DNA from: Angelakisella sp.
GTDB taxonomy: Bacteria > Bacillota > Clostridia > Oscillospirales > Ruminococcaceae
Length of the DNA: 18,542 bases
Assembly (NCBI GenBank): GCA_020024515.1
Contig: JAHHTR010000036.1
Coordinates: forward strand, 1-18,542
Direction of reading: 5' to 3'
Position numbers and translations under genes: made by a program. Position 1 is the first letter of the stretch. Each line of letters opens with the position of its first letter. The notes under the pieces are model-generated. The model ran no database searches. It worked only from the letters and a program-made list of their open reading frames with translations, and was not told where the DNA came from. Below are positions 15,420 to 18,542 of the stretch, piece after piece.

Positions 15420-16463
15420 TTATTTTGCTAAATCTATCAATTTTGTTATAACTTCGCTGTATTTCATACCGGAAGTCATAGCAAGTTTTGGATACATACT
15501 TATGTTTGTAAATCCGGGTAGAGTATTTATTTCATTCAAAATAATACTGTCTTTTGTTACAAAGAAATCTACACGGGAAAGTCCCTTGCAACCCATGGCT
15601 TTGTATGCTTTTACAGCATATTCACGAACAGCCAAAACTTTATCTTCACTTATTCTTGCAGGGATATGCAGCTTCGTTGTATCATCTTTGTATTTACCTT
15701 TATAGTCGTATACATCACGCAGTGGCTCAACCTCGCCCAATGTTTCAAAAGCTATCGGTTCTTCGTTACCCATAACTGCACATTCTATTTCAGCTCCAAC
15801 TATCGTTTCTTCTATTATTACCTTTTTATCTTCGTTAAACGCATCTTTTAGGAATTTTTTCAAGTCTTCTTTATTATATGCTTTGCCGACGCCTACCGAT
15901 GACCCGGAATTTGCGGGTTTTATAAATACAGGATAGTTAAGTTTTTCTTTTATATCATTGTTTATTATATTTATATCACTGTTTGGATATACTGTTATCC
16001 ATTTTGAATTCGGTATGTTATTGGCAGTAAGAATTATTTTTGTTATGTCTTTATCCATACAGTTTGCGCTGCTTATAAGGTCACAACCGACAAAGGGTAT
16101 ACCGCTAAGCTGAAATAGTCCTTGTATTGTACCGTCTTCACCGTTTTTGCCATGTAATACAGGGAAAATAACATCAACTTTTTCTATTACCCATTCATTA
16201 TTTCTGTTTATCAAAAATCCATGATGTCTTTTATCGGGAGACAGTACACAATCAAAAAGATTTTCTTTATCGTCTTGCCATTGTCCGTTTTTTATGTTTT
16301 TTATATCACCTGTGTAGTTGTACCATTCACCGTTTTTTGTTATTCCGACTACAATATATTCAATTTCGTTTGTGTTTACATTATTGAGTATTGATGTTAC
16401 AGAAATTCTTGAAACCTCGTGTTCGCTGGATACTCCGCCAAAAATAAAAGCTACCTTTTTCAT
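15420..16463 (-). CDS. ddl: D-alanine--D-alanine ligase
   Basis: ATP-grasp ligase that makes the D-Ala-D-Ala dipeptide for peptidoglycan precursors. From the ATG (347 aa): GGVSSEHEVS at 9-18, LHGKNGEDG at 103-111, the glycine loop KPANSGSSVGV at 182-192, the omega-loop YDYKGKYKD at 252-260 and the Mg-binding NEINTLPGFT at 310-319. The tyrosine equivalent to E. coli DdlB Y216 (Y258 here) is kept, which argues against a D-lactate ligase. The HIPAR stretch after the loop resembles VanG-type ligases, so D-Ser use cannot be fully excluded. A TTG two codons upstream (16469) is only 4 nt from TAGGAG, while the ATG is 10 nt away and is preferred. It is the first gene of the ddl-murL-murD2-ASCH-DUF1934-argS cluster. 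Confidence 0.93.
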   Translation of the reverse strand: MKKVAFIFGGVSSEHEVSRISVTSILNNVNTNEIEYIVVGITKNGEWYNYTGDIKNIKNGQWQDDKENLFDCVLSPDKRHHGFLINRNNEWVIEKVDVIFPVLHGKNGEDGTIQGLFQLSGIPFVGCDLISSANCMDKDITKIILTANNIPNSKWITVYPNSDINIINNDIKEKLNYPVFIKPANSGSSVGVGKAYNKEDLKKFLKDAFNEDKKVIIEETIVGAEIECAVMGNEEPIAFETLGEVEPLRDVYDYKGKYKDDTTKLHIPARISEDKVLAVREYAVKAYKAMGCKGLSRVDFFVTKDSIILNEINTLPGFTNISMYPKLAMTSGMKYSEVITKLIDLAK

Positions 16464-16519
16464 ACGCAAAAAACTCCTAATATGTTTAAGATATATTTAA
16501 TACTATATTCTAAAATAAT

Positions 16520-16548
16520 ATGATAACATACTATTCTTATTTATGCAA
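16520..16548 (-). promoter_or_regulatory. Candidate promoter of the ddl-argS operon
   Basis: On the minus strand TTGCAT (16543-16548) is followed after 17 nt by TATCAT (16520-16525), preceded by TGT as in an extended -10 box. This gives a leader of about 50 nt. An alternative is the perfect TATAAT at 16615-16620 on the same strand, which lacks a recognisable -35 box. Either or both may be used. Confidence 0.4.
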
Positions 16549-16608
16549 TTATAAGAAATTAAATAACAATATATTTTCAATGAAATAAATATTGTAAATA
16601 TTACTTTA

Positions 16609-16694
16609 TAAGCCATTATAATTTATATATTAAATTTTATAATAATATGCGATATTATGTTGCAAAAGGTAAAATATTATGTTATAATGGCTTA
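16609..16694. repeat. 13-bp inverted repeat carrying divergent -10 boxes
   Basis: TAAGCCATTATAA at 16609-16621 and its exact complement TTATAATGGCTTA at 16682-16694, separated by 60 nt. Each arm contains TATAAT reading outwards toward its own gene (minus strand toward ddl, plus strand toward the chemoreceptor). It may be a pair of operator sites or simply duplicated promoter sequence. Confidence 0.7.
16660..16688 (+). promoter_or_regulatory. Sigma-A-type promoter of the chemoreceptor gene
   Basis: TTGCAA (16660-16665), a 17-nt spacer, then perfect TATAAT (16683-16688) preceded by TGT, an extended -10 box. The start would be near 16695, leaving a leader of about 84 nt. A weaker TTGACT (16722-16727) with TTATAT (16745-16750) also exists, but it would start transcription almost at the ribosome binding site. 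No SigD-type (TAAA...GCCGATAT) motility promoter is seen. Confidence 0.7.
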
Positions 16695-16778
16695 AATTAT
16701 TGTAAATAAAAGTTAAATGAGTTGACTATTTGTGATTTTTATTTTTATATTTTACATTTTGAAAGGATAATATATAAT

Positions 16779-18494
16779 ATGAGAAAAGTTATGAAAAAAA
16801 GCACAAAATCAAAAGGGCTGGGCGGGACAAGTGTCGCTGTGCTTGTTCTTTGTGCAATATGTATTTTTGCAATAAAATACTTTAATGATAAAATTTTTAA
16901 ATATATGGAATATCAAAATAGTCTTAATAATTATTCAAGAGTATTTGAAAATGCGTCTAGATTACTTACAGAAGAAGTTAGAAGCTATGCGACAACAGGC
17001 AACAGAAAACATTATGATAACTATATAAAGGAAGTAAATATTGATGATAATCGTGGTAAAATGGTTGCAAAAATGAAAGAACTTGGTCTTACAAATAAAG
17101 AGACAGCTTTAATTGATGACTTTTTCACTGTTTCAAATGCTCTTGTTCCATTGGAAAAGCAAGCAATCGCGCTTGTTGAAAGCGGTGATTTGACAGGAGC
17201 GACAGCTATTGTTTATGGTGCGGATTATCAAAAAGGTGTTGATAAAATAAAATCAACAATAAAAGATTTATCAACATCCATACAGGAACGTACAACTAAA
17301 TTTATTGATAATAAATACAGAAAATTGTATGTTTTTTTATGTGTAGCATATATTTGTATGTTTGTAGAATTCATTGCACTAATATGTTATTTTGTATTTA
17401 TTAGATCGGCTATGTTAAGACCAATGAGCAAAATTGAAAATAAGATGATAGATTTGGCTAACGGAAAGCTTGGAACTAAGTTTGATTTACAGGAAGATAC
17501 ATCAGAAGTAGGTCAAACTGCAAAAGCTATAAATGATATGGAAAAATATCAGTTGGAAATAATTAATGATATTAAGTATTTGCTAAATGCTATGGCAGAC
17601 GGTAATTTTGCGATTGAAACAACTTGTGAGCAAAATTATATAGGTGATTATAAAGATATATTGTTTGCATTGAAACAAATTAACAGAAAATTAAGCAATA
17701 CTTTGTCAGAAATCAGTGTTGTTGCGGAACAAGTTGAAGTAGGCTCTACACAAGTATCCGATGCAGCGCAGGGACTTGCACAAGGCGCAACAGAGCAAGC
17801 CTCAACAATAGAAGAACTGAATGCTACCATTGAAACAGTATCAAATCAAATGCAACAAACAGCACTTGAAACAGACAGAGCAACAGGACTTGTGGTAGAG
17901 GCTGAAAATTCACTGAACAGAAGTATAGAAGAAATGAATTTGATGGCAGAAGCGATGAGAAATATCGAGAATAAGGCGAACGATATAGGTAAAATTATCA
18001 AAACTATTGATGATATAGCTTTCCAAACAAATATACTTGCACTTAATGCCGCAGTAGAGGCAGCAAGAGCAGGTGTTGCGGGTAAAGGTTTTGCGGTTGT
18101 TGCCGATGAGGTACGCAATCTTGCACAAAAATCTGCGGAGGCAGCAAAAAATACAACTATACTTATTGATGAAGCTGTTATGGCTGTTACAAATGGTGCA
18201 AAGATAGTGGATACAACACAAGAAGCAGTTGTATCAGTTGTTGAAAGCACAAAGAAAGTAAGCGAAATTGTATTTAATATCAAGAAATCTTCAAATGATG
18301 AGGCTCAGTCAGCAATTGAAATATCACAAAATATAGATCAGATATCAGCTGTTGTTCAAACAAACAGTGCGACTTCCGAGCAGACAGCTGCATCAAGCGA
18401 GGAATTGTCTTCACAAGCAAATATCCTTAAATCACTTATTATACAATTTAATTTGCGTAAAGATATTACAAATAACTTATTGGATAAAATATAA
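16779..18494 (+). CDS. Methyl-accepting chemotaxis protein
   Basis: Transmembrane chemoreceptor of 571 aa that would signal to CheA/CheW. Segments: TM1 about 17-33; an extracytoplasmic sensor of about 145 residues (35-180), helical and four-helix-bundle-like, no Cache motif seen; TM2 about 183-208; a HAMP domain about 209-260 (RPMSKIENKM onward); a second, divergent HAMP-like segment about 262-312 (LLNAMADGNFAIE). A long coiled-coil signalling domain follows, with the conserved hairpin tip IDDIAFQTNILALNAAVEAARAG at about 409-431 and FAVVADEVRNLA at 438-449. Glutamate/glutamine-rich likely methylation helices are around 333-347 and 530-543. The start is the ATG at 16779, 11 nt after GAAAGGA (16761-16767). 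The TTG at 16722 would add 19 residues without an RBS. It is monocistronic between its own promoter and terminator; no other chemotaxis gene is in view. Confidence 0.95.
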   Translation: MRKVMKKSTKSKGLGGTSVAVLVLCAICIFAIKYFNDKIFKYMEYQNSLNNYSRVFENASRLLTEEVRSYATTGNRKHYDNYIKEVNIDDNRGKMVAKMKELGLTNKETALIDDFFTVSNALVPLEKQAIALVESGDLTGATAIVYGADYQKGVDKIKSTIKDLSTSIQERTTKFIDNKYRKLYVFLCVAYICMFVEFIALICYFVFIRSAMLRPMSKIENKMIDLANGKLGTKFDLQEDTSEVGQTAKAINDMEKYQLEIINDIKYLLNAMADGNFAIETTCEQNYIGDYKDILFALKQINRKLSNTLSEISVVAEQVEVGSTQVSDAAQGLAQGATEQASTIEELNATIETVSNQMQQTALETDRATGLVVEAENSLNRSIEEMNLMAEAMRNIENKANDIGKIIKTIDDIAFQTNILALNAAVEAARAGVAGKGFAVVADEVRNLAQKSAEAAKNTTILIDEAVMAVTNGAKIVDTTQEAVVSVVESTKKVSEIVFNIKKSSNDEAQSAIEISQNIDQISAVVQTNSATSEQTAASSEELSSQANILKSLIIQFNLRKDITNNLLDKI

Positions 18495-18510
18495 GTGAAA
18501 TATAAAAAAT

Positions 18511-18542
18511 AGTTTAGATTACATTACTTGATAATCTAAACT
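18511..18542 (+). terminator. Terminator hairpin of the chemoreceptor gene, cut by the window end
   Basis: Perfect 11-bp inverted repeat AGTTTAGATTA (18511-18521) and TAATCTAAACT (18532-18542) with a 10-nt loop, beginning 16 nt after the stop codon. The expected T run lies beyond the last base, so only the stem can be confirmed. Confidence 0.7.

Larger units (their letters stand above)
16464..16778. other. 315-nt divergent spacer between ddl and the chemoreceptor gene
   Basis: Extremely AT-rich, with no coding potential of its own. It holds the promoters of two divergent transcripts, a 13-bp inverted repeat that contains a TATAAT on each strand, and a small palindrome ATAATAT-GCG-ATATTAT at 16642-16658. 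The in-frame TTG at 16722, which would extend the chemoreceptor by 19 residues, lacks a ribosome binding site and is not a start. Confidence 0.8.

Noticed and set aside
16642..16658. Palindrome ATAATAT-GCG-ATATTAT as a separate operator
   Set aside because: Seven-bp A/T-only arms are expected by chance in this spacer, and I see no second copy elsewhere in the window.
16722..16778. Upstream TTG extension of the chemoreceptor by 19 residues
   Set aside because: There is no ribosome binding site before TTG, the region contains promoter-like sequence, and GAAAGGA is well placed for the ATG at 16779.
17846..18283. Open frame on the minus strand opposite the chemoreceptor signalling domain
   Set aside because: It is the complement of a highly conserved coiled-coil coding region, and the Ser/Ala/Ile-rich product is typical of an antisense shadow.

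Overview
The window looks like a housekeeping stretch of a low-GC, probably motile Bacillota chromosome, most likely class Clostridia. Supporting signs are: strongly AT-biased coding and spacer DNA; strong AGGAGG-type ribosome binding sites with some TTG and GTG starts; a DUF4364 gene; a DUF1934 (YwiB-like) gene next to argS as in Bacillus subtilis; and protein variants typical of Clostridia (RluA-type synthase with NRIDRNTSG, UDG with HPAA, ThiI without a rhodanese tail). I cannot name a genus. I see no insertion sequence, phage gene, CRISPR array, tRNA or rRNA.

Layout, left to right. (1) Minus strand, 16-2575: DUF4364 protein, a small four-helix membrane protein, cysS, then a terminator. 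(2) Plus strand, 2800-4150: a TVP38/TMEM64 (VTT) membrane protein and a family 4 uracil-DNA glycosylase, then a hairpin that can terminate in both directions. (3) Minus strand, 4182-8073: cysteine desulfurase, ThiI and a degenerate full-length CinA homologue, behind a near-consensus promoter. The first two form the 4-thiouridine tRNA modification pair. (4) Minus strand, 8103-9827: an RluA-family pseudouridine synthase and an SDR reductase that resembles the clostridial EF-P 5-aminopentanone reductase group. (5) Minus strand, 10005-16463: a tightly packed six-gene cluster ddl - murL - murD2 - ASCH protein - DUF1934 protein - argS, ending at a hairpin. (6) Plus strand, 16660-18542: a methyl-accepting chemotaxis protein with its own strong promoter and terminator, divergent from ddl.

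The most interesting part is region 5. The gene after ddl matches MurL, the ATP-dependent epimerase that converts UDP-MurNAc-L-Ala-L-Glu to the D-Glu form. The gene overlapping it by 11 bases is a MurD-type ligase in which the usual DSKAT motif reads DSIST. Together they look like the MurD2/MurL route, in which L-glutamate is ligated first and epimerised on the nucleotide precursor, bypassing free D-glutamate from MurI. As I recall, this route was described in Xanthomonas. A copy in a clostridial-type genome, co-transcribed with D-Ala-D-Ala ligase, would be notable. The same transcript probably carries argS, linking wall precursor synthesis to translation.
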